A stretch of DNA of 64,000 nucleotides from an uncultured Lachnospiraceae bacterium (GCA_910589195.1 CAJUTC010000004.1:74931-138930), one strand, 5' to 3'; numbered from the stretch's first letter, positions 25,123 through 35,122 are shown. Notes: generated by a model from the sequence alone, not told the origin. Translations and numbers: made by a program.

Positions 25123-25634
25123 ATTTTTCACCAAGACCCAAGCGAAAATGCCTGCATTTTCATTTGGGGCGCAAACACAAAGGGGGAAAGATGTGTGTTT
25201 GCATATTATCCTTTCTCCTTTTTTCTTTCACCCTTCCTCCATTCTGCAGGTGTTTCCCATAGCGTGTATAAACACTGTTTTTCGTCAGATGCGCATTATA
25301 TTCTGCGAACCATTCGGATCGAATAAGAAAGGCTTAGGCTCTACGCTCACACCATGACGAATCAGCAAAGTGATTCATCATGGCAGGCCCCCCGATTCAA
25401 ACAAAGTTGCAGCCATTCTTCCTTTTAGGACTTGTATATTTTTCCAATTCATTGTAAAATAAAATTGGATTCTTTTCCAGCATTTTTGCGGGAAAAGAAA
25501 TATGTGTTGTTGCTGGTACTCTCAGAAATCCTTTGAATCCGAATACAAGAGCCTTTTCGGAATTCGCAACTTTAGGATTTACAAATTGAAACAGTTTCGA
25601 GAGAACCTTATACCAAAAAAGGGGGAAAACAAAT
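25123..25634. other. Divergent intergenic region
   Basis: No gene is supported. A 12-bp arm hairpin (CATGACGAATCA / TGATTCATCATG) sits at 25352-25381. The rest is AT-rich and ends in AAAAAGGGGG as the ribosome site of the next gene. Confidence 0.4.
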
Positions 25635-26627
25635 TTGAAAAAGCAACTAAAAGCACTATTGATTGCCGGCATATTAGCAGGCCTTACCATTCAGCCTGCC
25701 TATGGCGCCGGCATTGCCGCAAAGCAACTGGTTCCGTCTGTCCGCTTCTACCAGCCAAGTGAAGAAGATATTTCCAAAGGGCCAGGCGCTGTCCAGCAGG
25801 CTGCGCAGGCAGCCCGTGAGGCACAGGAACAAGCTCAGGCAGAAGCCCTGGCAGCTTCACAGGCGGCCTTTTCTTCAGCCGCTAAAACAGCCCTTACTTC
25901 ATTATCTTCTGCTGTTTCCAGCACGGCTGTCCAGACAGCGGTAGAAGCACAAGCTCAGGCAGAAGCCTTAGCGGCAGCCCAGGCAAATTATATCCAGTCA
26001 GGAGCCGTCCGTGTTCTGGATCCTACAAAGCCTATGATTGCCCTTACTTATGATGATGGCCCACAATCCTCTGTAGGAAACCGAATCATGGATGTTTTTA
26101 ACCAGTACGGCGGCAGATGCACCTTTTTCATGGTTGGCGATCGGGTTCCTGCCCATGCCGCTGAGGTGCAGCGGATGGTAAACGAAGGCTTTGAGGTAGC
26201 AAACCACACCCAGAACCACAAATATCTGAACCATTTAGGCGCTGCGGAAATCCGTGCCCAGGTAGAAGCCTGCAATAATACCATTGAATCCATCTGTGGA
26301 GTCCGCCCTACCCTGATGCGTCTTCCCGGAGGAAATAAAAACGCCACGGTTCTGGCAAATGTTTCCATGCCAATTATTCTGTGGAACATTGATACTCGTG
26401 ACTGGAAGACCAGAAACGCCCAGTCTACTGTAAACGCAGTCCTTGGCAAGGTAAAAGACGGGGATATTGTCCTGATGCATGAGCTTTATCCCGCCACAGC
26501 AGACGCTACCGATATCCTGGTTCCGGCTCTGGTTTCCCAGGGCTTCCAGCTTGTGACAGTCAGCGAATTGGCCTATTACCGGGGAGCTTCCTTAGTCCCG
26601 GGAACAATTTATAACCGGATTCCGTAA
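25635..26627 (+). CDS. Secreted polysaccharide deacetylase (NodB family)
   Basis: A 330-residue protein with a TTG start ten bases after AAGGGGG. A signal peptide (MKKQLKALLIAGILAGLTIQ) is followed by an Ala/Gln-rich helical linker (residues 50-125) in which EAQAQAEALAA recurs. The NodB domain has the motifs ALTYDDGP, HTQNHKYLNH, LMRLPGGN, LWNIDTRDW and IVLMHELY; the second Asp and the two His of HTQNH bind the metal. It should deacetylate cell-wall peptidoglycan or another GlcNAc polymer outside the cell. A long terminator hairpin follows. Confidence 0.9.
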   Translation: MKKQLKALLIAGILAGLTIQPAYGAGIAAKQLVPSVRFYQPSEEDISKGPGAVQQAAQAAREAQEQAQAEALAASQAAFSSAAKTALTSLSSAVSSTAVQTAVEAQAQAEALAAAQANYIQSGAVRVLDPTKPMIALTYDDGPQSSVGNRIMDVFNQYGGRCTFFMVGDRVPAHAAEVQRMVNEGFEVANHTQNHKYLNHLGAAEIRAQVEACNNTIESICGVRPTLMRLPGGNKNATVLANVSMPIILWNIDTRDWKTRNAQSTVNAVLGKVKDGDIVLMHELYPATADATDILVPALVSQGFQLVTVSELAYYRGASLVPGTIYNRIP

Positions 26628-26725
26628 TTTGGGCGAATGCGCCAAAACCGGTTTCATCTCCTTTGGAGATCCTTTTGTTCCTAACAGCGCAGCAGGATTG
26701 GGAATTGAGATGATTTAAAACGATA

Positions 26726-26825
26726 AAGGATGCCGCAAAATCTGGCCTTCCTGCAATAATAGATGAAATCCACCGATTATCTTCTAATATTGTAGAAATC
26801 ACCAAGTTTTGCGGCACCTTTTTTA
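26726..26825 (+). terminator. Long hairpin terminator after the deacetylase
   Basis: AAGGATGCCGCAAAA (26726-26740) pairs with TTTTGCGGCACCTT (26807-26820), one mismatch, followed by TTTTTTA. The loop is about 66 bases, unusually long for a simple terminator. Confidence 0.6.
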
Positions 26826-27018
26826 TTGAACAGCCTGCATCAATGTTTCGTTTCTGAAACGGCCTGCCACATCGTTTCTTTTGTTTTTCGTTTCCCTTCC
26901 AAACTATGCAGTCAAACTACATGGATAACCGAAAGCGCGGTTACTTTCTTTGCATCGCGCTCTTCTCCACCAATAATAGGAACTTGCAAAACTCCTTTAT
27001 AAGAAACAAGATGTGTTG
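26826..27018. other. Gap before the histidine kinase gene end
   Basis: I see no gene here. The stretch contains only weak inverted repeats. Confidence 0.3.
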
Positions 27019-28035
27019 TCAGCTAACTTGGACACTGGGAAATCGGATCGAAATCGAAAATCCCTTTCCTGATTGAGATTCTGCTATTAGCTGTAAGTTA
27101 AGCTCATTGGCCATCATTTTTGTTAAATATAACCCCATACCGGTGGCTTTCTTCTGACTATCAGTAGAATCGCCGGTAAAACCCTTCTGAAAAATATAAG
27201 GAAGATCATAGCTTTTGACACCCATACCGTTATCTGCAACGGTGAGAATTTCTGCCCCGTCCAGGCGATGAAGGGACAGGGTAAGGTGGGGAGCATCACT
27301 ACTATATTTGATAGCGTTGCTGATGATTTGGCCCAGCATAAATTGAAGACCACGGCGATCGGTATAGACGGTTTCACCCTGTAACCGGTTTTCGATGAGA
27401 AACTGCTTTTCCTCCAGCAAAGGGGCGTAATCCTCCAGGACTTCTTCCACAGCATCTCCCAATTCCACCGCTTCAAACCGATAATTTTTCGTATTGCTTC
27501 CCAGACGGGCGTAATAGAGCATTTGATCAATATCCTTCTGAAACTGGCTGCGCACATAGTTTAATTTTGCTTGCAGCAAAGGAGGAAGCTCATCGGCTCG
27601 ATTATCCAAAATCATGGCAAGCAGCGATAGAGGGGTTTTTGCTTCATGTACCCATCCCTCCACATATTCCTCATAATCCTGAAGGGATTTCCCCATCTCC
27701 TGGATCCGGCTCTGCTTTTCCTCCAGGATAGCAGCCAGAAGATGAAGCTGTTCTTGTTCTTGCTGACTCACCGCGCTCAAAAGCTTCTCCGCATTTATCA
27801 CATCCGGATCCATTAAAAAAGCCTGAAACAGCACTCGTTTACGCTGCTCTTTGAGATGAAAAACCAGCATGATAGCTGAAAAAAGCACAAGACTTGCCAA
27901 CACAATAATTCCAATCAGAACCTGAAACACCTGTGCGTCAGAAAGCCAGAGAAGCAGCGTAAAAAAGGCATCTATTGTCAGCAGCAAAAGAAGCCACGTG
28001 GTATATCGTTTTAAGGTTTTCCAAAGCTGCTTCAT
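27019..28035 (-). CDS. Sensor histidine kinase, BceS-like intramembrane-sensing type
   Basis: A 338-residue protein. Two membrane helices (WLLLLLTIDAFFTLLLWL, and LIGIIVLASLVLFSAIMLVF) enclose almost no outer loop, as in BceS kinases that read their ABC partner. The phospho-acceptor box is EGWVHEAKTPLSLLAMIL. ATPase boxes are GQIISNAIKYSSD (N), TVADNGMGVKSYDLPYIF (G1) and KATGMGLYLTKMMANEL (G2). Its start overlaps the response-regulator stop (ATGA), so the two are co-translated. Confidence 0.9.
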   Translation of the reverse strand: MKQLWKTLKRYTTWLLLLLTIDAFFTLLLWLSDAQVFQVLIGIIVLASLVLFSAIMLVFHLKEQRKRVLFQAFLMDPDVINAEKLLSAVSQQEQEQLHLLAAILEEKQSRIQEMGKSLQDYEEYVEGWVHEAKTPLSLLAMILDNRADELPPLLQAKLNYVRSQFQKDIDQMLYYARLGSNTKNYRFEAVELGDAVEEVLEDYAPLLEEKQFLIENRLQGETVYTDRRGLQFMLGQIISNAIKYSSDAPHLTLSLHRLDGAEILTVADNGMGVKSYDLPYIFQKGFTGDSTDSQKKATGMGLYLTKMMANELNLQLIAESQSGKGFSISIRFPSVQVS

Positions 28036-28709
28036 CGTGTATCCTTCGTTTCCAGCCGGTAGCCCGCCCCACGGACAGATATCACTTTCTGTTTCATTCC
28101 TAAACCGGCCATAGTCTTTTTAAGGCGGGTCAGATTCACCTGCAAGGCATTCTCATCTATAAACTCGGTTGTATCCCAGAGCGCCCTGCAAAGCTGATTT
28201 GCAGTTGCCAAATTGTTTCCTGCCATAAGCAATGCTTCCAATAACTTTCCCTGATTCCTGGGAAGTACTACAGATGTGCTGTTTATATATAACGTATATG
28301 TCACACGATCCAGCAGGAATCCTTGCCCTTCCAAAAGATTGGTTCTGCCTTCGTACCGTTTGAGAATATTGGTGATTCTAGCCAGCAGCCGTTCCTTACG
28401 GCAGGGCTTTGTCAAGTATTCATCCGCTCCAAGCCGGAGGGCGTGTAATTCATCAGCCAACTGATCCCTGGAAGTCAAGACCAAAACCGGGATAAACGTT
28501 TTCTGTTTGAGATCCCGGCAAATCTGAAAACCACTGATTTCCGGCAGATTAAGATCCAAAATTACCAGGTCAGGCGTTAGGACGCTCAACTGCTCCGCTG
28601 CATCTTCAAACGCGGTTACTTCCAATGCTAAGTATCCCGCCTTCTCCAGCATGCTTAAAAGCTCATCCCGCATATAAGCTTCGTCTTCTACAACCGCAAT
28701 TCGCTTCAT
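28032..28709 (-). CDS. OmpR-family response regulator, BceR-like
   Basis: A 225-residue protein with an excellent ribosome site (AAAGGAGGGAGG). The receiver has the acid pair VVEDEAYMRDE, the phospho-site LVILDLNLPEISG and the conserved Lys in YLTKPCRKERLLARI. The winged helix follows, with NQLCRALWDTTEFIDENALQ and LGMKQKVISVRGAGYRLE. It should switch on the adjacent ABC transporter when a peptide antibiotic is detected. Confidence 0.9.
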   Translation of the reverse strand: MKRIAVVEDEAYMRDELLSMLEKAGYLALEVTAFEDAAEQLSVLTPDLVILDLNLPEISGFQICRDLKQKTFIPVLVLTSRDQLADELHALRLGADEYLTKPCRKERLLARITNILKRYEGRTNLLEGQGFLLDRVTYTLYINSTSVVLPRNQGKLLEALLMAGNNLATANQLCRALWDTTEFIDENALQVNLTRLKKTMAGLGMKQKVISVRGAGYRLETKDTR

Positions 28710-28809
28710 GACAGCCCTCCCTCCTTTCTTAATCGGTTTTCAAAATCTCTTTGTGCCTGGTTCGCAAGCCAGCTTGCGTCGGATTTTACACCTTTTGATC
28801 ATTGTTTTG

Positions 28810-30897
28810 CTATTCTTCTCTCTGCGGCTGCATCAATGTCAGCAAGTACCGATCGCTGGAGCGTTTTATAACAGTCATATAGAGGTATTCTACCACACAA
28901 AGCACAAAAATCATAGCAGCGAATACCATAAGCATTTCCCCTTGTGTTCCCTGCATCTTAGAGGAGATCAAACCGGAAAACAGGGCCTTTACCCCAAAGA
29001 AGCTGCTGACCGATGCCACAGCGACAGGGAAACCCATAAACCAGATGATTTGTTTCCTGGCAGAGGTACAAAGGTTTTTATAGGTAGCGCCCAGATGAAC
29101 CAGCGTCTGGTATCTGCGTCCTGTTTTCTGCTGGTTCATCAGAAACTGGACGCCTATGATAGTATTGGCGACTACCAGGAAGATGATGGCTAAATAGATG
29201 GTAATATAGCTAGCTGCCACCATGTAGAACAACTGCCGGCTCATATTTTGCAGATAGCTTTCATATTCGATGCCCATGTCCTGAAAGCCAATTCCATCCA
29301 GCCGGGTGTTCAAATCAGAAATCGCAGTTATCAGGCTGCTGCTCTTTAAGGGGGCTTGGTTCATAATACCGTTGATGTAAACCCCATATGTTCCCTTTGT
29401 ATAATATAAAAACTGCTCGTCAGGTAAGATTAAGGCAAAAAGAAGCGTAATCGATCGGTCCGTTACCAAATCCACAGACTGGCTCTCCCCCGTTAAATAC
29501 AAAAAATTTCCATCCAGCATGACCTGTGGATTGGCGGAAAGGATCTTGTTTAACATGGCGGTTCTGGACGCACTCATAAAGTCGGGATCCTGATAGACCG
29601 CAGCCTCATTCGCTGCCAATGTCAGCGCCGGCTTACCGGCAGCCTTTAGCAAGCGGTTATAATCTGACAAACAGATAAGGTGAGGAGCGTCCACATAACT
29701 TAAATTGTTCAGAAGAACATCCCGATCCTCTGACTGGTCAAGGCTGCGCAAAGACTCCATAACTGAATCCATCTGAAACACATTGTGGTAATTCTCTGTG
29801 GCGCGGGCGTATCCAATCCGCATTTCAAAAAGCTGAGAGAACTGGCTATCAAGGCCATTTTCCTTTAGTACCGTCTGTAAACGAGGTAAGACCTCCTGTG
29901 GATTTTCCGTAAATTTATCACTGAACGTATAATCCAGCACATGAGTCCCAGCTTGCTGGTTGGCGTTGGCCATTCCAATGCCGGCTCCAAAGCAGCACAC
30001 AGCCATCAAAATCAGCAGGGAGCTAACTGCCATAGAGGCGAACTGATGAATCACATTTTCCTGAATTTGACGGAATGTAAATACATGAAGCCTCTGATCG
30101 GCTTTTTTCACCTTTACCAGAAAAGCGATTACTACTCGTATCCCATAAAACAGAAGAATCGTCCCCAACAGTCCCAAAAGAAGTGTAACGAATATTTTGT
30201 CTGCTTTATGCCAAGTCCTCCTTTGAGCGGCCATGATATAGGCGGCTGCCAGCATCATGATGCCTACGACTGTGCAAATTCCATAAAAAGCTGCCGGTCT
30301 TTGTCTTTTTTCATTTTCGGAAGAACCAGTCAAAAGAGCGCCAATCTCCTGACGGCTGATTTCACTGCTAAGAGCCAAAAATGCGGCCAGCTTAATGGCA
30401 AGAAATCCAGTAATGGTAAAGCCAATAGCAGAAAAAGAAAATGTAAACTGATGTCCCATGATCCCTATGCCTACAAGCTTTGCGGTGATAAGGCTGATAA
30501 GCTCAGAAAGCAGAACCGCAGCCGGAAGACCAATGGCCAGAGCCAGGATGCTGCTCAAAAAATCCTCTGCAAGAAGCATGGTAAAAAACTTACTTCTTCG
30601 CATCCCCATTATCAGATAGACGCCAAACTCTTTTCTGCGGCATTCCAACTGATATTTACAGGCAAAGTAAATCAGGAAAAACAAGATCCCCAATGTTATC
30701 CCATAGAAAACGAGAATCATCAGCAGCAGTTGGTTTACCGCATCACTTTCCATTTTCCTGAGGAAAACCATCACATCCTGCTTGGAAAGGGAGAGAATCA
30801 TATAAAAAGCCACGATGGAAATGACCAGAGAACTGAAGAACAGGCCATTTTCCTTGCGGCTGCGGCTGCTATTTCTAAATATTAAATCAGAGAACAT
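28810..30897 (-). CDS. BceB-like FtsX-family ABC permease
   Basis: A 695-residue protein. The ATG at 30897 has AGGAGGTGG well placed; a GTG at 30909 abuts that site. Ten membrane spans are arranged as in BceB: FtsX-type helices at the start, near 140-270 and at the C-terminus, and a large outer domain of about 200 residues after about 320 (starting AGTHVLDYTFSDKFTENP) that would meet the peptide ligand. The start overlaps the ATPase stop by about 11 bases. A 100-base gap separates it from the regulator gene downstream. Confidence 0.88.
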   Translation of the reverse strand: MFSDLIFRNSSRSRKENGLFFSSLVISIVAFYMILSLSKQDVMVFLRKMESDAVNQLLLMILVFYGITLGILFFLIYFACKYQLECRRKEFGVYLIMGMRRSKFFTMLLAEDFLSSILALAIGLPAAVLLSELISLITAKLVGIGIMGHQFTFSFSAIGFTITGFLAIKLAAFLALSSEISRQEIGALLTGSSENEKRQRPAAFYGICTVVGIMMLAAAYIMAAQRRTWHKADKIFVTLLLGLLGTILLFYGIRVVIAFLVKVKKADQRLHVFTFRQIQENVIHQFASMAVSSLLILMAVCCFGAGIGMANANQQAGTHVLDYTFSDKFTENPQEVLPRLQTVLKENGLDSQFSQLFEMRIGYARATENYHNVFQMDSVMESLRSLDQSEDRDVLLNNLSYVDAPHLICLSDYNRLLKAAGKPALTLAANEAAVYQDPDFMSASRTAMLNKILSANPQVMLDGNFLYLTGESQSVDLVTDRSITLLFALILPDEQFLYYTKGTYGVYINGIMNQAPLKSSSLITAISDLNTRLDGIGFQDMGIEYESYLQNMSRQLFYMVAASYITIYLAIIFLVVANTIIGVQFLMNQQKTGRRYQTLVHLGATYKNLCTSARKQIIWFMGFPVAVASVSSFFGVKALFSGLISSKMQGTQGEMLMVFAAMIFVLCVVEYLYMTVIKRSSDRYLLTLMQPQREE

Positions 30898-31654
30898 TAC
30901 AACTGCCACCTCCTAACTGAGCCACAACTTTCAGAATGCGCTGGTAGAAATCCTGCTGGCTCTCATCGCCACGGCGAAGCTCATGGAAAATCACCCCGTC
31001 CTGGATAAACAGGATTCGTTTACAAAAGCTTGCTGTGTTGGAATCATGGGTCACCATCAAAATGGTGGCCTCCTCGTCCCGATTTAGGCCGGAGAGTTTT
31101 TCCATAATATTCTTTGCGTTTTTACTATCCAGCGCGCCTGTGGGTTCATCAGCAAGAAGCAGTTTAGGATGGAGAATCATAGCTCTGGCTACTGCTACAC
31201 GCTGGCACTGTCCGCCTGACATCTGGGTAGGAAATTTGTCTAGTACATCTGTAATCTCCAAATATTCTGCCAGTTGCTTCATGCGCAGATAGCCCTCCTT
31301 TTGTATCATATTGTGGAGAGAGGTAGGCAGCAAGATATTTTCCCCACCGGTAAGGTTATCCAGTAATTCAAAATTCTGAAACAAGTAGCCCACCGTTTGG
31401 CCCCGGTATTCTGCCAGTGCCTTGCCATTTAGGGTATGCAGTTTCTTCCCCTCTATCACAATACTGCCGCTGGTTGGTTTCATTACGGTTGCGATGCAGT
31501 TAAGCAGCGTGGATTTTCCAGAGCCGCTGCTTCCCATAATTCCCAGGAATTCCCCAGGCATTACTTGAAAAGTAATTTTGTCCAGTGCCTTGGTTTGGTT
31601 CGGTACATTGCCAAAGGTCTTGCTTACGTTTTCAATATTCAAAATCGGTTCCAT
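30887..31654 (-). CDS. BceA-like ABC transporter ATPase
   Basis: A 255-residue protein behind AGGAGGTGATCAA. Walker A is GIMGSSGSGKST, the signature is TQMSGGQCQRVAVARAM, Walker B is KLLLADEPTGALD, and the switch His lies in LMVTHDSNTASF. It powers the BceB-like permease. It is first in the module, so the gene order is ATPase, permease, regulator, kinase. Confidence 0.92.
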   Translation of the reverse strand: MEPILNIENVSKTFGNVPNQTKALDKITFQVMPGEFLGIMGSSGSGKSTLLNCIATVMKPTSGSIVIEGKKLHTLNGKALAEYRGQTVGYLFQNFELLDNLTGGENILLPTSLHNMIQKEGYLRMKQLAEYLEITDVLDKFPTQMSGGQCQRVAVARAMILHPKLLLADEPTGALDSKNAKNIMEKLSGLNRDEEATILMVTHDSNTASFCKRILFIQDGVIFHELRRGDESQQDFYQRILKVVAQLGGGSCNVL

Positions 31655-31813
31655 TTGATCACCTCCTGTGCTTTCTGCTCAAATGATAACACAGGTTTCT
31701 GAAAAATAACACTTACAGTCGCTGTAAGGTTCAGCAGACATAAGCGCTGTCCGTAAATACCGATTGTGATATCTCCCGTCTTTTTTCAATCATGATTCAG
31801 AGATATAAAAAAT

Positions 31814-31844
31814 TTGCCAGCCCTATAGCCTACAGAGCTGGCAA
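31814..31844 (-). terminator. Terminator downstream of thrS
   Basis: On the minus strand TTGCCAGC and GCTGGCAA pair around a 15-base loop, followed by ATTTTTTATAT. It lies 76 bases after the thrS stop. Confidence 0.8.
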
Positions 31845-31919
31845 TTGAAACTTCAAAATTGAAGCTTCAAAAATCCTACGCGGACATTTCTTTTCTATCA
31901 AACATAAACTGGTATTTTC

Positions 31920-33884
31920 TTATTCCTTCTGTTCCTGCACTTCTATCTTCCTGATTTCCTTTGTCCTGATTTCCCTGCAGATCCCGTCTATAAATTCTTT
32001 CAGATCCTTTTGCCCTTCGTCGCCCAGGAAGCGGCTTCTGACGGATACTTTTCCGCTTTCTGCTTCCTTCTCTCCTACTACCAGCATATAAGGAACCTTA
32101 GCAATTCTGGTTTCTCGTATCTTATAACCAATCTTTTCAGACCGCTTGTCCACTGTGCACAAAACCCCATTGGCCTTCAGCTCCTTTTCCACAGTTTCCG
32201 CGTATTCCAGATACTTGTCAGAAATAGGGAGGACGCGCACTTGCTCTGGACACAGCCAGGTGGGGAACATGCCTGCATATTTTTCAATCAGCCATGCAAG
32301 GGTTCTTTCATAGCAGCCAATGGATGTGCGGTGGATGATATATGGGCGGACTTTTTCTCCATTTTGATCGATATAATACATATCAAACTGTTCCGCCAGC
32401 AGAGCATCCCACTGAATTGTAATCATGGTATCTTCTTTTCCATATACGTTTTTCGCATTAATATCCACCTTGGGGCCATAGAACGCGGCTTCTCCCACAT
32501 CTTCCACGAAAGAAATCCCCAGTTCGGTTAATACTTCACGGATGTGTTGTTCTGTCTGATTCCAAACTTCCGGTTCCCCGATATATTTTTCCCGGTTGTC
32601 CGGATCCCATTTGGACAGATGATACGTAACATCCTCTTCCAGACCCAGGGTAGTCAGGCATTTTTTTGCCAATGCCAGGCATCCCTTAAATTCTTCCACC
32701 ATCTGATCCGGACGGACAATCAGATGCCCTTCTGATATGGTGAACTGGCGAACACGGGTTAGGCCATGCATTTCGCCGGAATCTTCATTGCGGAACAGGG
32801 TAGATGTTTCCCCGTATCTAAGGGGCAGATCCCGGTAAGATTTCTGGCTTGCCTTATAAACGTAATACTGGAAGGGGCAAGTCATGGGGCGCAAAGCAAA
32901 TATCTCTTTTTCTTTCTCTTCATCCCCCAGCACAAACATGCCTTCTTTATAGTGATCCCAATGTCCGGAAATCTTATATAAATCGCTTTTCGCCATTAAT
33001 GGTGTTTTCGTGCGGATGTAGCCCCAGTTATTATCTTCCTCATCTTCAATCCACCGCTGAAGCGTTTGGATCATCTTTGTTCCCTTAGGCATCAGAAGGG
33101 GCAGGCCCTGGCCGATTACATCCACTGTGGTAAACAGTTCCATCTCCCTGCCCAGTTTATTGTGATCCCGCTTTTTGATATCCTCCAAGTGCTTTAAATA
33201 AACTTCCAGCTCTTCCTTCGTCGCAAACGCGCTGCCATAAATTCTTTGCAGCATGGCATTCTCTGATTTTCCCCTCCAGTAAGCACCAGAAGAAGATGTA
33301 AGCTTAAACGCCTTGATCCCTTTCGTGCTCATCAGATGAGGGCCGGCGCACAGATCAGTAAACTCTCCCTGGCGATAGAATGAAATCTCTGCATCCTCTG
33401 GAAGATCCCGGATCAATTCTGCCTTATAATCTTCATTCTTTTCCTCCATAAACCGGATTGCCTCATCCCTGGGCAATGTAAATTTCTCCAATTTCGCGCC
33501 CTTTTTGATGATTTTCTTCATCTCTTTTTCAATCTGATCCAGGTCTTCCCTGGAAAACGGCACCGATTCAAAATCATAATAATATCCACTGTCAATGGCC
33601 GGCCCAATGGCAAGCTTTACCTGTGGAAACAGGTTTTTCACTGCCTCTGCCAGCACATGGGAGCAAGTATGGCGCACAACACGAAGACCCTCCGGATCCT
33701 TCGCGGTTAAAATATTGACAGCGCAGTCCTGTTCAACCATGGTTCTTAAATCCACTACCTTGCCGTCCAACTCTCCAGCACAGGCAGACCTTCCCAGGCC
33801 TTCGCTGATATCATACGCAATATCAATAATCGAACGGCTTTCCCCGTATTCCTTTACAGAGCCGTCCTTTAATGTAATCTTCAT
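31920..33884 (-). CDS. thrS: Threonyl-tRNA synthetase
   Basis: A 654-residue protein from MKITLKDGSVKEYGES at 33884, after CGGGAGGAAAACAA; the longer frame to 33950 lacks a site. It has a TGS domain, then the editing domain (HTCSHVLAEAVKNLFP and LCAGPHLMSTKGIKAF). The class II core has the zinc Cys in RPMTCPFQYYVYKASQ, motif 2 around RYGETSTLFRNEDSGE, and motif 3 HRTSIGCYERTLAWLIEKYAG. The C-terminal anticodon-binding domain reads VRVLPISDKYLEYAET. It charges tRNA-Thr. No T-box leader is seen in the 93-base gap upstream. Confidence 0.96.
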   Translation of the reverse strand: MKITLKDGSVKEYGESRSIIDIAYDISEGLGRSACAGELDGKVVDLRTMVEQDCAVNILTAKDPEGLRVVRHTCSHVLAEAVKNLFPQVKLAIGPAIDSGYYYDFESVPFSREDLDQIEKEMKKIIKKGAKLEKFTLPRDEAIRFMEEKNEDYKAELIRDLPEDAEISFYRQGEFTDLCAGPHLMSTKGIKAFKLTSSSGAYWRGKSENAMLQRIYGSAFATKEELEVYLKHLEDIKKRDHNKLGREMELFTTVDVIGQGLPLLMPKGTKMIQTLQRWIEDEEDNNWGYIRTKTPLMAKSDLYKISGHWDHYKEGMFVLGDEEKEKEIFALRPMTCPFQYYVYKASQKSYRDLPLRYGETSTLFRNEDSGEMHGLTRVRQFTISEGHLIVRPDQMVEEFKGCLALAKKCLTTLGLEEDVTYHLSKWDPDNREKYIGEPEVWNQTEQHIREVLTELGISFVEDVGEAAFYGPKVDINAKNVYGKEDTMITIQWDALLAEQFDMYYIDQNGEKVRPYIIHRTSIGCYERTLAWLIEKYAGMFPTWLCPEQVRVLPISDKYLEYAETVEKELKANGVLCTVDKRSEKIGYKIRETRIAKVPYMLVVGEKEAESGKVSVRSRFLGDEGQKDLKEFIDGICREIRTKEIRKIEVQEQKE

Positions 33885-33977
33885 TTGTTTTCCTCCCGTT
33901 ATTTTCATATATCCGAAAACGTCTAATCCGGAACAGATGTTTCCAGCCATTTCCTATGCTGTTCGGCACATAACCCC

Positions 33978-34349
33978 TTATTTTGCGGGAACAATTTCCA
34001 GCCAATATCCATCTGGATCCGAGATAAAGTAGATTCCCATGTTGGGATTCTCGTAGCAAATACATCCCATCTCCTGGTGCTTTTTATGGGCGGCTTCCAT
34101 GTCATCTACTGTAAATGCCAGATGAATCTCATTATCCCCCAAATTATAGTGATCCTTTTCCCAGTCCCGCAGCCAGGTCAGCTCTAACTGAAAGCCGGTG
34201 GATCCATCTCCTAAATAAACCAAAATATAACTTCCGTCTTTTGCTTCCTTCCGGCGCACTTCCTTTAATCCCAGCGCCTCCTGGTAAAATTGGATGGACT
34301 TGTTTAAATCCATTACATTATAATTATAGTGGGCAAATTGAAATTTCAT
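33978..34349 (-). CDS. VOC-family glyoxalase I-like protein
   Basis: A 123-residue protein from the ATG at 34349, after GAGGAGGAAATCA. It is a single glyoxalase/bleomycin-resistance domain: FAHYNYNVMDLNKSIQFYQE, then YLGDGSTGFQLELTW, HLAFTVDDMEAAHKKHQ and YFISDPDGYWLEIVPAK. The metal ligands His, Glu, His and Glu are visible at expected places. It may act on methylglyoxal hemithioacetal or another small aldehyde adduct. It lies 93 bases ahead of thrS, probably in the same transcript. Confidence 0.8.
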   Translation of the reverse strand: MKFQFAHYNYNVMDLNKSIQFYQEALGLKEVRRKEAKDGSYILVYLGDGSTGFQLELTWLRDWEKDHYNLGDNEIHLAFTVDDMEAAHKKHQEMGCICYENPNMGIYFISDPDGYWLEIVPAK

Positions 34350-34426
34350 TGATTTCCTCCTCAAATTATTTTCTGTTAATGTTCTTTCTTTCATCCATGG
34401 CGGCTCCCCTAAAATATATAGGAAGG

Positions 34427-35122
34427 TTACTGTACAAACACTTCCCCCTGTCTGCCAATCTTTACAATCCTATCTCTCATACTGCTGTCCGGATGCTCTG
34501 ATAGCCATTTGTCGATAATGGAGTAATCCTCCCAGCAGTGCATGGGGTATACCCGTTTTGTGTCCGTCAATTCCAGAAAATAGTCCATCCCCTGGGAATA
34601 ATTCTTCTCCTGCCTTGGATCTAGCGGAATAAAGGCAGCATGGATTTTTCTTCCCCTCAGCGGTTCCAAATATGCTTTAAAATCCGCTTCCATCTTCTGG
34701 TTCCACTCCTTTGCCTCTCCCTCCCACTGCCAGTTATTTAAATCACCGGCATGGTAAAGCACCTGTCCTTCCGCCTGTATCAAAAAGGCCACGCCTTCAT
34801 CTGTTGATGGTAACGTGCTTACCTGTATCTGGGAATCCTTCCACTCACAGACCGGCTTTAAGGAAACGGTCTTGCATAGCAATTCCTCTGGCACACGCTT
34901 TAGCCAAATGTCATGGGAAAGGACATATTCCACATTGGGGTACTGGTCTGACAGTTTAAAAATATCCGGGTTAAAATGATCCTCATGCCGATGGCTGGAG
35001 CAAACATACAGTTTCTTTTCTTCTGGTATCACAGGGAGTTTCCCCTGGTAATAGTCAAACAGGATTGCCACCTGTTCCAATTCCACCAAAAAGCCACTAT
35101 GCCCGATATAAGTAATTTTCAT
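34427..35122 (-). CDS. MBL-fold metallo-hydrolase (UlaG-like)
   Basis: A 231-residue protein. The metallo-beta-lactamase motif is CSSHRHEDHFNPDIF, preceded by an Asp in ITYIGHSGFLVELEQ. Further ligands lie in VLYHAGDLNNW and in FIPLDPRQ, and a final His is in YPMHCWEDY. The arrangement is that of the UlaG-type group of small hydrolases. Substrate unknown. It follows the MerR gene in the same direction with a 112-base gap. Confidence 0.82.
   Translation of the reverse strand: MKITYIGHSGFLVELEQVAILFDYYQGKLPVIPEEKKLYVCSSHRHEDHFNPDIFKLSDQYPNVEYVLSHDIWLKRVPEELLCKTVSLKPVCEWKDSQIQVSTLPSTDEGVAFLIQAEGQVLYHAGDLNNWQWEGEAKEWNQKMEADFKAYLEPLRGRKIHAAFIPLDPRQEKNYSQGMDYFLELTDTKRVYPMHCWEDYSIIDKWLSEHPDSSMRDRIVKIGRQGEVFVQ

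Noticed and set aside
25998..26480. Minus-strand frames opposite the NodB gene
   Set aside because: Shadows of a gene with intact NodB motifs.
29941..30885. Plus-strand 314-codon frame opposite the permease gene
   Set aside because: Antisense to the BceB-like gene; composition (Lys/Ser/His-rich without motifs) is that of a shadow.
33885..33977. T-box leader for thrS
   Set aside because: The gap is only 93 bases, with no T-box core or specifier-type stem; thrS probably shares a transcript with the gene upstream.
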